From Butyrivibrio fibrisolvens (lineage in GTDB: Bacteria > Bacillota > Clostridia > Lachnospirales > Lachnospiraceae): a DNA stretch of 64,000 nucleotides. Position numbers and translations under genes: made by a program. The notes under the pieces were generated by a model, which did no database searches, was not told the origin of the DNA, and worked only from the letters and a program-made list of their open reading frames with translations. Positions 25,502 to 34,278 of this stretch are shown here, one piece after another; the stretch's first letter is position 1, and the number at the start of each line of letters is the position of its first letter. The DNA lies in contig NZ_CP146963.1 of NCBI RefSeq assembly GCF_037113525.1, forward strand, positions 3,720,001 through 3,784,000, given 5' to 3'.

Positions 25502-26683
25502 TCACTGATCCAGGTAAACTTGCCTTTTTATGATCTCAATACACATCCTGCCATTATGATAAGGACATTTCCACGGCTCAACGATCGGGTGTCCGTGAAC
25601 AGGAGTTCCATCTTTATTAACTTCCGAGAACCATTCCGAGCCATTTCTTTTATCAACAAGGTATTCAAATATAAAGTCCAGCACATTTCTTGCAGCATCA
25701 AGATATTTCACATCCTTGCAGTCAGACTTTTCATAAGCATTTATAAATCCCACAACTGTTTCTGCCTGAACCCACCAGACTCTTGTTTCATTGACAACGC
25801 CTCTCTCACATTCGTATGCAAGAGATCTGCCGTCGAAAGCTGTTTCAAACACCTTCATGCAAAGATCCTGGGTAATGGGTGTGATCTTTTTACTCAAGCT
25901 TCCATCTTCATCGATTACTTCCACCGCCCTGTCAACAAGCCATGAAGTTTCGATGTCATGTCCGTAGCTGTGAAGATCGATAAGTGACTTGTAATCATTA
26001 TCAAAAAAGACTTCCTGCCTGTGAAGCTCCTTGTTGTATACCTTATCTGCAAAAAGGGTAAGAATATTTTCAAGCGCTTTTCGAACCTGCATATCGCCAC
26101 AAACCCTGTAAAGCTCCGTATAAGCTTCAAGGACGTGCAAAAGCGTATTCATGGTTCTGGATGCTATTACCCCATTCTCAGATAGTTTATCATTTTTAGC
26201 TTCTTCAAACTTCTCATTTGATGCTTCTTTGTACCCAATATCATCCTTACTTTTATTCTCTATTATGGAAAATAAATTTTCGGCAAGGTCAAGTGCTTCC
26301 TTGTCACCTGATGCTTCATAGTATGCGGACAATGCATATATGGCAAAGGCCTGATTATAAGTATGTTTTGTAGAATCAAGCACCCTGCCGTCATAAGTCA
26401 TGGACCAGTAGATCCCGCCATAAGTCTTGTCTATACAGTACTTTGTCATAAACTCATAAGCATGACGGGCTTCATCAAGGAGCGACTTCTCTTTTAACAA
26501 AGTATATGCACTTGAGAAAAACCACAATATCCTGCTGTTTAAGATACATCCCTTTTCAGCTTTTTTATCAAGATCAAGGTCATAGCTTAAAAGCCCATAA
26601 TATCCGCCGTATTCATCGTCTCGTAGCCCTTTCCAAAAAGGGATAAGCTCTTTAATAAGATGCTGTCTAACTTTCTCAACCAT
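25502..26683 (-). CDS. AGE-family cellobiose/mannobiose 2-epimerase
   Basis: A cytoplasmic (alpha/alpha)6-barrel epimerase, 393 residues. The catalytic histidines are seen in SYGHDIETSWL and YHNGRMCIE, both close to known cellobiose 2-epimerases. It converts the reducing-end mannose of beta-1,4-mannobiose to glucose for the neighbouring GH130_1 phosphorylase. I prefer the ATG at 26683, because GAGGATAAAAGG lies directly before it; the ATG ten codons upstream has no such site. It is the first enzyme gene after the transporter genes. Confidence 0.88.
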   Translation of the reverse strand: MVEKVRQHLIKELIPFWKGLRDDEYGGYYGLLSYDLDLDKKAEKGCILNSRILWFFSSAYTLLKEKSLLDEARHAYEFMTKYCIDKTYGGIYWSMTYDGRVLDSTKHTYNQAFAIYALSAYYEASGDKEALDLAENLFSIIENKSKDDIGYKEASNEKFEEAKNDKLSENGVIASRTMNTLLHVLEAYTELYRVCGDMQVRKALENILTLFADKVYNKELHRQEVFFDNDYKSLIDLHSYGHDIETSWLVDRAVEVIDEDGSLSKKITPITQDLCMKVFETAFDGRSLAYECERGVVNETRVWWVQAETVVGFINAYEKSDCKDVKYLDAARNVLDFIFEYLVDKRNGSEWFSEVNKDGTPVHGHPIVEPWKCPYHNGRMCIEIIKRQVYLDQ

Positions 26684-26734
26684 CCTTTTATCCTCAGATT
26701 TTTTTAAATTCATTCAGCCAATTCACATAAGTTT

Positions 26735-27580
26735 TTAACCCTTAACAGCACCTGCTGTAAGACCTGAATAGATCTGCTTCTGACACAGTACAAAAACAAT
26801 AAGTGCCGGCAAGAGTGAAATGATAACACCTGCGCAGATAAGGTTATACTTACTACCAAGCGGTCCTACAAAGGTGTACAGTGATGTTGCTACTGTCGCA
26901 TATTTTTTCTTGTCCTGAAGATACAGGTTTGCGCAGTAATACTCGTTGTAAGTGCTAACGCCCTTTAAGATACAACTGGTCACGATAGCCGGCTTAAGAA
27001 GCGGGAAAAGAACTTTGTAAAAAATAGTAAAGTAATTAGCTCCGTCGATAATAGCTGACTCATCAAGCGAATAATCGATGTTTTCAAAGAACTGGATATA
27101 AATATAGATTGAGATGATATCCGTTCCGCACATCATGATGATGTAACCAACAAGTGAGTTGATAAAGCCAAGATTGTACATGATCTCATAAACCGCGATC
27201 TGCATTGCAACGCCGGGAAGCTGTGATGCGAACAAAAACAGTGCTCTTATAATGGTATTTCCAAAGAACTTGAATCTGTTAAGTACATACGCAAGCTGAG
27301 TTCCTATCATTACTGAAAAGAAAAGTACGCAGATAAGGATTATAGTAGAGTTCATGAAAGCTCTTGCCATTCCTGCTTTTGTAAATGCCTGAACGAAATT
27401 GTCAAAATTAAGCCAGCTCTGCGGCATTGTCATTACATTGGTAGTCTGATACTCTGCATCAGTCTTGAAAGCTGTGATAAAGCATGATACAACCGGAAGC
27501 ACAGCGCAGAATGAAAAGAATATCAGTGATATATATTTGGCAGTCGTAAGAACTGCTCGTAATATTTTTGATATGCTCAA
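26735..27580 (-). CDS. ABC sugar transporter permease (MalG-like)
   Basis: A 281-residue inner-membrane permease of the CUT1 carbohydrate family with six hydrophobic helices and the EAA-type loop ESAIIDGANYFTIFYKVLFPLLKP. The start is a TTG, preceded at good distance by GGAGGAAAATAAG; no nearby ATG fits. The gene begins two bases after the stop of the partner permease, so translation is probably coupled. No ATPase gene is in the operon; a shared MsmX-type ATPase encoded elsewhere is likely. Confidence 0.92.
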   Translation of the reverse strand: MSISKILRAVLTTAKYISLIFFSFCAVLPVVSCFITAFKTDAEYQTTNVMTMPQSWLNFDNFVQAFTKAGMARAFMNSTIILICVLFFSVMIGTQLAYVLNRFKFFGNTIIRALFLFASQLPGVAMQIAVYEIMYNLGFINSLVGYIIMMCGTDIISIYIYIQFFENIDYSLDESAIIDGANYFTIFYKVLFPLLKPAIVTSCILKGVSTYNEYYCANLYLQDKKKYATVATSLYTFVGPLGSKYNLICAGVIISLLPALIVFVLCQKQIYSGLTAGAVKG

Positions 27581-27582
27581 AC

Positions 27583-28581
27583 TTATTTTCCTCCAAGCTT
27601 TATATTTCTTTCATGCTTTTTCATGCTTCTTGCAAGTGCTCGCTCTCTTTTTCTGGCAGCTCTTGGATCTTCATCCTCAGCGTTTCTGAATACATATTTA
27701 AAGAAGAGCTTCTGCAGTATCGTTACCATAAAGATGATAAGAAGAAGTATGATGGCCATGGCAGAAGCAAGTCCAACCTTCTGCTGGGTGTGTGCTATTT
27801 CATGCATTACTACAAAGTAAGTACCAGTTCCGTTTGCACCATCTGTAATAACGTAAGGAGGTTCAAATGCACTAAGTGAACCTGTGATCGACAGGATAAC
27901 GTTAAGTGTGATGATCGTCTTTATGCTTGGCATAATGATGTATTTGAACTGCTGAAATCTGTTAGCTCCATCAAGCATTGCTGCTTCATAAAGCTCTGAA
28001 TCAACAGACATGATCGCACCAATGAATAAGACCATGTTCTGACCAAAGTATCTCCACACTGAAGTTCCCACCAGTGAAAAGTTGTTGATACTCTGATCTC
28101 TGAGCCAGTACGGAAGGTTATCAAGTTGAAAACCACACCATTGAAGTACGGTGTCAAAAACAAAGCCTCGTGTATAGAAAAACTTAAAAATAAATCCAAT
28201 TGCTATACCATTGATCAGATAAGGAAAAAACATAAATCCTTTGAAAATAGCTCCGCCTTTAACTTTAAAACTAAGAACAGTTGCAAGATAAAGTGCAAGT
28301 ACAAGCTGTACTACAGATCCGAGCATATAGTAAAGACTTAGTTTCAAAGCACCAAAGCAGTCATCTCTCTGGAATACTTTGAGATAATTCTTGAAGCCGA
28401 CATATTTGCGGGCTCCGACGTATTTCATATTGTAAAAAGAAAAGCCGAACATCTTACCAAACGGTAAATAGGTGAACACGAATAAAAGAAGAAGTGGAAC
28501 TATCATAAAGGCGATCATAACAAGAACCTGCTGCCCATCTCTGCTTTTTATCCATTCTTTAAATGTTCTTTTATGTTTCAT
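27583..28581 (-). CDS. ABC sugar transporter permease (MalF-like)
   Basis: A 332-residue CUT1-family permease with six or seven membrane helices and the coupling loop YEAAMLDGANRFQQFKYIIMPSIK. The C terminus is a basic cytoplasmic tail (RAARKRERALARSMKKHERN). It pairs with the downstream permease and the upstream lipoprotein to import oligosaccharides, probably short galacto- and glucomannan fragments given the enzymes encoded after it. GAAGGGAATC precedes the ATG. A 32-bp perfect palindrome lies between it and the binding-protein gene. Confidence 0.92.
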   Translation of the reverse strand: MKHKRTFKEWIKSRDGQQVLVMIAFMIVPLLLLFVFTYLPFGKMFGFSFYNMKYVGARKYVGFKNYLKVFQRDDCFGALKLSLYYMLGSVVQLVLALYLATVLSFKVKGGAIFKGFMFFPYLINGIAIGFIFKFFYTRGFVFDTVLQWCGFQLDNLPYWLRDQSINNFSLVGTSVWRYFGQNMVLFIGAIMSVDSELYEAAMLDGANRFQQFKYIIMPSIKTIITLNVILSITGSLSAFEPPYVITDGANGTGTYFVVMHEIAHTQQKVGLASAMAIILLLIIFMVTILQKLFFKYVFRNAEDEDPRAARKRERALARSMKKHERNIKLGGK

Positions 28582-28598
28582 AAGATTCCCTTCATGCC

Positions 28599-28630
28599 GA
28601 GCTTATATGTGACATGTCACATATAAGCTC
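28599..28630. other. Perfect 32-bp palindrome between binding protein and permease genes
   Basis: The two 16-base arms, GAGCTTATATGTGACA and its exact complement, meet without a loop base. It lies 18 bp before the permease ATG. As RNA it would form a stable hairpin that could protect the binding-protein mRNA or limit permease expression. As DNA it could bind a dimeric regulator. Confidence 0.8.
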
Positions 28631-28749
28631 CATCTAAGTTGTAAACTTCATTTAATTGCTGTCATGTTAGTTATTTTTATAAAAATACTATTTATATAGC
28701 TAATATAATTACAAAAGCCATATTTCTTAACCTGTATTCATAAATATGA

Positions 28750-28772
28750 CCGGGGAGAATACTTCCCCCCGG
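28750..28772 (-). terminator. GC-rich hairpin after the binding-protein gene
   Basis: On the minus strand CCGGGG pairs with CCCCGG around a loop of about 11 bases, 18 bp after the binding-protein stop codon. Only a weak T-rich stretch follows, so it probably causes partial termination or protects the 3' end, favouring more binding protein than permease. Confidence 0.5.
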
Positions 28773-28789
28773 CCATGAAGAAAGTCGTA

Positions 28790-30247
28790 TTAGTAAAGAA
28801 CCTCTATTCCAAGTTCTTCCTGTGCATCCTGCCACTTCTGGTTCCAGTCTGCCATGATATCATCAAAGCTCTCTGAACCTGTAGCGCCAGCTTCAACTAT
28901 GCGCTGTACCTTGTCGTTGCCACCTGCATTGATTGAAAGCTCTGATTCTGCGTTCATGTCATTAAGGAATGTCTCTTCGCCAGCGAGTGAAGGCTGATCT
29001 GAAAGAACTTCGCAGCCATCAAATGCAGCGTACATATCAGGATTCTGACCACCCTTAACTACTGTGTAACCACCTTCGTTGTAGCACCAGTTTGACTTCT
29101 CAACCATCCACTTAACGAATACAAGTGAAGCAAGCTTGTTCTCATCAGATGAGTTAACGTTGATACAATAGTTGTAATCACCACCTGCGCATACATACTG
29201 CTTACCGCCAACAGTGATAGGGAATGGCATATATCCAACGTTTTCAGGTGTATCGCCTGCTTCCTGCATCTGAGCAAATGCCCATGAGCCAAGAACCATG
29301 GTTCCGATCTCTCCTCTGTTCATCATGCCTTTGCAGCCTTCCCAGTCTGTTGTTGTGTAGTCATCTTCGATAAGTCCGCCTGCGCATGCATCATAAAGGA
29401 TCTTGTATACGTTGTAAGCGCCTGTTCCATCACCTGGATCTGTGAATGGCTCAGCAGTGTGAACGAGCTTCTGGTTCATGTATGTATTGTCACCGTTAGA
29501 AACGATTCCTACATAAGCATCCCATGCACCCATTGTCCATCCTGCTGCATAGTTTGTATAAAGAGGAATAGCATCTGTCTTATCTTTGATAAGCTGAAGG
29601 TCAGCTACGAATTCTTCAGGAGTTGTAGGAAGCTCTGTGATTCCTGCATCCTCGAATACCTTCTTGTTGTAAAGAAGTCCCTGTGCGTTAGCCATGTAAG
29701 GAATACCATAGCAAAGTCCGTCAAACTCTTTAGCATCAACGAAGTTAAGTTCTTGGGAAAGATTATCAAGTGTATCAAGTGGCATAAAGTATGTAGCATA
29801 ATCTGTCTTGTCTACTTCTGGAACGAACATAACATCGCCCCAGTCACCTGTAGAAAGACGAAGAAGAGCATCTTCTGCATAATCTGTAACCGCTTCAGTT
29901 GTAACGGTGATATTCGGGAATTCCTTATTAAACTCAGCGATCATATTAGCCATTGTTCCGTCTGCTTCACGGTCTGTCTTGTGATGAAGGAACTTGATAG
30001 AAGCTGTCAGATCCTTGTGATCATCAAGGTTTAAAGAAGTATAAGAAAGTTCTCCGGTTTCTCCCCCTGTTGTATCACCTGCATCAGTAGTGCCGGTTGT
30101 ATCTGTTGTATCGGAAGCATTTTCTGTGTTGCCACCAGGTGTTCCGCTTCCGGCATCTGTCGTTCCATCAGCTGCCCCAGAACATCCAATAAGAGATGCT
30201 GTCATTGCTGATACTGTCAGAAGTGCCAATAATTTCTTTTTATTCAT
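28790..30247 (-). CDS. Sugar-binding lipoprotein of an ABC transporter
   Basis: A 485-residue extracellular solute-binding protein (family 1). The signal MNKKKLLALLTVSAMTASLI ends in the lipobox LIGC, giving a membrane-anchored lipoprotein. A low-complexity Gly/Thr/Asp linker (residues about 24-65) precedes the binding domain. It should capture the oligosaccharides imported by the two permeases encoded downstream; by analogy with Roseburia loci these are beta-mannooligosaccharides. AAGGAGGATATT precedes the ATG. TTAGCTAA operators lie upstream. Confidence 0.93.
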   Translation of the reverse strand: MNKKKLLALLTVSAMTASLIGCSGAADGTTDAGSGTPGGNTENASDTTDTTGTTDAGDTTGGETGELSYTSLNLDDHKDLTASIKFLHHKTDREADGTMANMIAEFNKEFPNITVTTEAVTDYAEDALLRLSTGDWGDVMFVPEVDKTDYATYFMPLDTLDNLSQELNFVDAKEFDGLCYGIPYMANAQGLLYNKKVFEDAGITELPTTPEEFVADLQLIKDKTDAIPLYTNYAAGWTMGAWDAYVGIVSNGDNTYMNQKLVHTAEPFTDPGDGTGAYNVYKILYDACAGGLIEDDYTTTDWEGCKGMMNRGEIGTMVLGSWAFAQMQEAGDTPENVGYMPFPITVGGKQYVCAGGDYNYCINVNSSDENKLASLVFVKWMVEKSNWCYNEGGYTVVKGGQNPDMYAAFDGCEVLSDQPSLAGEETFLNDMNAESELSINAGGNDKVQRIVEAGATGSESFDDIMADWNQKWQDAQEELGIEVLY

Positions 30248-30276
30248 AATATCCTCCTTAAATATTTATATAGTTT

Positions 30277-30284
30277 TTAGCTAA
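30277..30284. promoter_or_regulatory. Candidate LacI operator, TTAGCTAA (binding-protein gene, proximal)
   Basis: A perfect TTAGCTAA palindrome 30 bp before the binding-protein start codon, placed to block transcription or elongation. The same octamer recurs at 30466-30473, 30497-30504 and 34063-34070, always upstream of a gene of this sugar locus. Assignment to the LacI protein encoded nearby is inferred. Confidence 0.55.
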
Positions 30285-30356
30285 TTAATATTTTATACTT
30301 TTATTTTTATTAATCAATATTTTAGCTTATATTTTAACTAACTTCTACTTAATAAA

Positions 30357-30406
30357 CAAAAAGAGCAACTTGTTTTTGGGAGTTTTCTCCTCTTGCAAGT
30401 TGCTCT
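30357..30406 (-). terminator. Terminator between lacI and the binding-protein gene
   Basis: On the minus strand AGAGCAACTTG pairs perfectly over 11 bp with CAAGTTGCTCT and is followed by TTTTTG. It separates the LacI gene from the transporter operon, or acts in the transporter leader. Confidence 0.8.
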
Positions 30407-30465
30407 AGTTTACTTAATATGTTGATTTATAAAGCTTTTCGAGTTTTTGTTAAACTTTTAGTTTT

Positions 30466-30504
30466 TTAGCTAATTTAATCCATACCTAAATTTTTGTTAG
30501 CTAA
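30466..30504. promoter_or_regulatory. Two candidate LacI operators, TTAGCTAA x2
   Basis: TTAGCTAA occurs at 30466-30473 and again at 30497-30504, 31 bp apart (about three helical turns). Together with the copy at 30277 they could allow looping by a LacI-family dimer or tetramer over the transporter promoter. Confidence 0.55.
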
Positions 30505-30569
30505 TTTTTACTTCATTATGATTTACTTTACCAAACTAACGCTTGTTTTCTATTACCTCATTTAATATA

Positions 30570-30690
30570 CATTTTTGAATCATAGATTCAAAAATGCAGC
30601 AATAGAGCCAATTGAGTTCGACTTCGTCGAAGGCTCTATTGCCAACCGATTCATCGAATCACGAAACACGCAGTAAATGCGCGTTTCTGT
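30570..30690. repeat. Array of closely packed hairpins downstream of lacI
   Basis: Consecutive perfect or near-perfect stems occur: CATTTTTGAATC/GATTCAAAAATG (30570-30596), GCAATAGAGCC/GGCTCTATTGC enclosing TTCGAC/GTCGAA (30599-30642), GATTC/GAATC (30648-30660) and GAAAC/GTTTC with inner CGC/GCG (from 30663). The array is noncoding. The piece AACACGCAGTA at 30665-30675 recurs as its complement in the loop of the long palindrome at 42318. Confidence 0.6.
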
Positions 30691-30739
30691 AATTTACATT
30701 TAAGAAGTCATACACATTACTTTTGATAGTTTTTCAAGT

Positions 30740-31771
30740 TCAGACTTTTTTACTCTTAGTCAGATCCTTAACACTATCTCGTTCTACCAAAGATCCCTCA
30801 ACAATACTAAGACCTCCACGATATTTCTCGCCTCTTAAGACGTGATTGATCCTCTTGATAGTTCTTTTGACCATTTCATCCATATCAACCTTATAGGTTG
30901 TGATTCCCACAGATGCCCCATCTGCAAAGAGGAAATCATCATATCCTACAAGTGAAATATCCTCAGGAACCCTGTAGCCTTTTATCTTAAGGTACTGAAT
31001 GAACATATTAGCTGACAGATCGCAGTTACATACAAAGGCAGTCGGGAGCTTGCCTTTGGGAAATACTGTATTTTTTTCAAAATCGACTTTGTCATTGTCA
31101 ATGCCTCGGTCGTCCAGTATCCAGTTCTTGTTGATCTCTTTGCCATGCTCCATCATAGCTCTGACATAGCCAAGATATCTGTCAGTAATAGATGATGTAG
31201 ACAGAACAGTTCCGACATATCCTATGTCAGTATGACCTTTATCAAAAAGATAGTTGGTCAGGATGTATGAACCATAGTAACTTCCGGATATTACAGAATC
31301 CTTCTGGTGCTTTCTATCAGTAAAATCCATGTAGAAGGTCGGAGTCTTGAGCTTTTCATCAAGCATATTTAAGTACTCTTCGCTAAGTGCTCCCATGATA
31401 ACTATGGCATCTACTGTTCCATCGCCTATGATCTTAGGAAAAACAAGATTCTTTTCATCTTCATCACTTAAGATCTCAAGCATTGTAAATGATCCTGTTT
31501 TAGCGGCTTTTGCAGAAAAGATCTGATACATATGACCATAGAATGAATCTATGTTCCCAACATATCTGCTGCCTATAAGAACGCCTATCTTATAGCTCTC
31601 TTTCGGCTGACTTGCAAAAGATTTCTGGTAACCTCTGTCTCTTGCAATATCCATTACCTTCTGGCGAAGCTCTTCACTTACACCTTTTTGTCCTGACAAA
31701 GCCTTGGATACTGTAACTGTGCTTATCCCAAGTTCCTTTGCGATATCTGACATTGTAGTTTTCTTAGCCAT
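30740..31771 (-). CDS. LacI-family transcriptional regulator of the mannan locus
   Basis: A 343-residue LacI/GalR repressor. The N-terminal helix-turn-helix reads TMSDIAKELGISTVTVSKAL, followed by a hinge and a periplasmic-binding-like sugar domain. It stands between the alpha-galactosidase gene and the transporter operon, all on one strand, and TTAGCTAA palindromes flank it, with a TTAGCCAA variant (31793-31800) before its own start. It probably represses the locus until a mannan-derived sugar binds. The inducer is not evident. Confidence 0.93.
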   Translation of the reverse strand: MAKKTTMSDIAKELGISTVTVSKALSGQKGVSEELRQKVMDIARDRGYQKSFASQPKESYKIGVLIGSRYVGNIDSFYGHMYQIFSAKAAKTGSFTMLEILSDEDEKNLVFPKIIGDGTVDAIVIMGALSEEYLNMLDEKLKTPTFYMDFTDRKHQKDSVISGSYYGSYILTNYLFDKGHTDIGYVGTVLSTSSITDRYLGYVRAMMEHGKEINKNWILDDRGIDNDKVDFEKNTVFPKGKLPTAFVCNCDLSANMFIQYLKIKGYRVPEDISLVGYDDFLFADGASVGITTYKVDMDEMVKRTIKRINHVLRGEKYRGGLSIVEGSLVERDSVKDLTKSKKV

Positions 31772-31792
31772 AACGGTCTCCCTTAGCCAATT

Positions 31793-31800
31793 ATTCTCTG
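31793..31800. promoter_or_regulatory. Variant operator TTAGCCAA before lacI
   Basis: One mismatch from the TTAGCTAA octamer, 21 bp upstream of the lacI start codon. This suits weak self-repression. It is a short match, so chance cannot be excluded. Confidence 0.35.
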
Positions 31801-31822
31801 ATCCTTATAAGATATAACATTT

Positions 31823-34015
31823 TTAGTCTATTGCCACCAAATGAATAAGCTCTGACTGATAATCTCCATTAAGAGAAGGTAACACGATTCCGACTCTTTC
31901 AAGGGTCGAACCCTTAACTTTAATATCACTTCCTTCTATCTGATAGATTGCATCTTTACTAAGATACGGAACCTTGAGTATCTTTCTTGCTGGATTTGGA
32001 GAAGCTACAACCTTCACGTAGGTAATAAGAGCTTCTTTTTTATCCTTACTTACAACCATATATGCATCCATCTCATGATTTCTCTGATAGGATGAAAGCC
32101 TATAATAATCTCCGCCTCTTACAAGGTGATTATATTTATGGTATACAGCAACCTGACGAGGAATATCTTCTCTGTCACTTGAAGGAATCTTTGTAATATC
32201 AAGCTCGTAACCAAAAGTTCCTGCAAGAGCCACATCTCCTCTTGTCTTAAAAGGTGTAGTTCTTCCAACTGTATGGTTAGGGCAGTCAGAAACATGTGCT
32301 CCCATTGTGCTAAGAGGAAAAATAAGGCTTGTGCCTTCCTGAATCTTAAGTCTCTCTATAGCATCTGTATCATCTGAACACCAGATCTGAGGGCTGTAAT
32401 ACAGCATTCCCGCATCAAATCTTGCTCCGCCGCCTGAACAGTTCTCCAATAAAAGGTCAGGGAAGTCTGTTACAAGTCTTTCCTGAAGTTCATATACTGC
32501 AAGCATGTATCTGTGACTAAGTTCTCCCTGAGTATCGGCAGCAAGACCAAGTGAACCAAGGTCGCAGAGCTGCCTGTTCATATCCCACTTAACATATTCA
32601 ATGTTGGCACTTGTAAGGATATCTTTGATCCTGCCGTATATATAGTCTCTGACTTCTTTTCTTGTAAGGTCAAGAACATACTGATTACGGCTTCTGCAAG
32701 GTTCTCTCCCGGGTACCTGAATTGCCCAGTCAGGATGCTCTTCATAAAGCTTTGATACAGGAGATACCATCTCAGGCTCCATCCAGATACCAAACTTCAT
32801 TCCGATAGCATTAACATCATCAACGAGCTTTTTAAGTCCACCCTTAAGCTTATCTTCATTTACAAACCAGTCGCCAAGGCTTGAGTTATCATCATTTCTT
32901 TGTCCAAACCAGCCATCATCCATGACCAGCATCTCTATGCCGCTATTTTTAGCTTCTTTTGCGATAGCAAGAAGTTTATCCGAGTCAAAATCAAAATAAG
33001 TCGCTTCCCAGTTGTTAATAAGTATAGGACGCTCCATATCCTTGTACTTACTTCTGATAAGATGGCTTCTGTAAAGGTCATGAAGAGTTCTTGTCATTTT
33101 GCCAAGGCCTTCTGATGAGTATGTTAGAACTACTTCCGGCGCCTGGAAAGATTCCCCTTTCTTAAGCTTCCATCTAAAGTTCTTAGATCCGATACCCATG
33201 TACATTCTTATGCTATTAAACTGGCTCTTGCATACCCCTGCCTCAAAATTACCTGAGTAAACAAAAGAAAAACCATATACCTTTCCTGTATCCTGTGAAT
33301 CACCATTTTGAACAAGTGCCATAAATGGCTGGAACTGGTGTGAAGACTCACCTCTGAATGATTCTATGGATGTATCTCCATATCCTATATCCCTAAAGTC
33401 CATCATTCTCTCACGAGCCCATGATCCGTGCAGTGTAAGAAGCTTATAGTCTTCCTGATCCATGTCCATTGTCATAGACATTACTTTATCAATAAAAATA
33501 TTTTTATCAGATTCATTTATAAGCCTAACCGATCTTATTACTGTATCAAGTCCCTCGAAGATACTGTAGGTCAATATAGCTTTAAGCCCTACAACGCTAT
33601 CTTTTAACACGATATCTAAAGACATTGTACCTGTATCTTCTCCAAAGGTTGCAGGAAGACCTTCAAGTTTCTTCTTGCCTTTATAGATCTCATGAGATTC
33701 ATAACACAGCTGGAGACTTGTGTGGCCATTATCATCAGTTATCTCTATTCCACTCTTTCTGTAGTCACCAACATTATTGGACGTATATTCAAATGGATAA
33801 CAGTCCAAAAAAGAGCTCCTGTCGCGCATTAAAGGCTCAGGAACGTTCAGGTTCTGAGGAAGTTTATAAAGATATGAAGCATCCTCAAACTCTATCTTAT
33901 CCCCATAATAGAGGTGCCCAAGAAAGCCCTCTTCTCCCAAAACACCTATAACATAGCTTGTATTTTCAGTATCTATAACAAACAGTCTGTTTTCTTCATC
34001 AAATCTTATGTTCAT
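31823..34015 (-). CDS. GH36 alpha-galactosidase
   Basis: A 730-residue cytoplasmic GH36 enzyme that removes alpha-1,6-galactose side chains. The nucleophile Asp lies in YVKWDMNRQ and the acid/base Asp in IWCSDDTDAIERL; the substrate-binding loop ENCSGGGARFD is also present. There is no signal peptide, so it acts on imported galactomannan oligosaccharides (or raffinose-type sugars). It is followed by the LacI gene on the same strand. GAGGGAAGG precedes the ATG, and a TTAGCTAA site lies 48 bp upstream. Confidence 0.95.
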   Translation of the reverse strand: MNIRFDEENRLFVIDTENTSYVIGVLGEEGFLGHLYYGDKIEFEDASYLYKLPQNLNVPEPLMRDRSSFLDCYPFEYTSNNVGDYRKSGIEITDDNGHTSLQLCYESHEIYKGKKKLEGLPATFGEDTGTMSLDIVLKDSVVGLKAILTYSIFEGLDTVIRSVRLINESDKNIFIDKVMSMTMDMDQEDYKLLTLHGSWARERMMDFRDIGYGDTSIESFRGESSHQFQPFMALVQNGDSQDTGKVYGFSFVYSGNFEAGVCKSQFNSIRMYMGIGSKNFRWKLKKGESFQAPEVVLTYSSEGLGKMTRTLHDLYRSHLIRSKYKDMERPILINNWEATYFDFDSDKLLAIAKEAKNSGIEMLVMDDGWFGQRNDDNSSLGDWFVNEDKLKGGLKKLVDDVNAIGMKFGIWMEPEMVSPVSKLYEEHPDWAIQVPGREPCRSRNQYVLDLTRKEVRDYIYGRIKDILTSANIEYVKWDMNRQLCDLGSLGLAADTQGELSHRYMLAVYELQERLVTDFPDLLLENCSGGGARFDAGMLYYSPQIWCSDDTDAIERLKIQEGTSLIFPLSTMGAHVSDCPNHTVGRTTPFKTRGDVALAGTFGYELDITKIPSSDREDIPRQVAVYHKYNHLVRGGDYYRLSSYQRNHEMDAYMVVSKDKKEALITYVKVVASPNPARKILKVPYLSKDAIYQIEGSDIKVKGSTLERVGIVLPSLNGDYQSELIHLVAID

Positions 34016-34052
34016 AAAAAATCCTTCCCTCAGGTAAAATATTAACTTAATT

Positions 34053-34070
34053 TTACCTAATTTTAGCTAA
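34053..34070. promoter_or_regulatory. Candidate LacI operator before the alpha-galactosidase gene
   Basis: TTACCTAA (34053-34060) and the perfect palindrome TTAGCTAA (34063-34070) lie 10 bp apart, about 40 bp upstream of the GH36 start codon. They match the octamers before the transporter operon and suggest that the gene belongs to the same regulon. Confidence 0.5.
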
Positions 34071-34216
34071 AAAGCAAGAGTGCTATATATCTAAATATTG
34101 CTCTGAATTTTCTAAACATTGCTATCATTCAAAGTAAAATAAAATATTTTTTAATACAAAAACAAGCAACCGCTTTTCTACTGATAAGTATTATAATTCT
34201 ATTCATTTCTTTTAGT

Positions 34217-34252
34217 AAAAAAGCGCCACCAGATTTACTCTGATGGCGCTTC
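34217..34252 (-). terminator. Terminator after the repeat-rich zinc-ribbon gene
   Basis: On the minus strand AGCGCCATCAGA pairs with TCTGGTGGCGCT (one G-T pair), followed by TTTTTT. It lies about 27 bp after the stop codon of the gene at 34279-35517. Confidence 0.85.
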
Positions 34253-34278
34253 ATGATATCTAATTATTTAACTACTAA

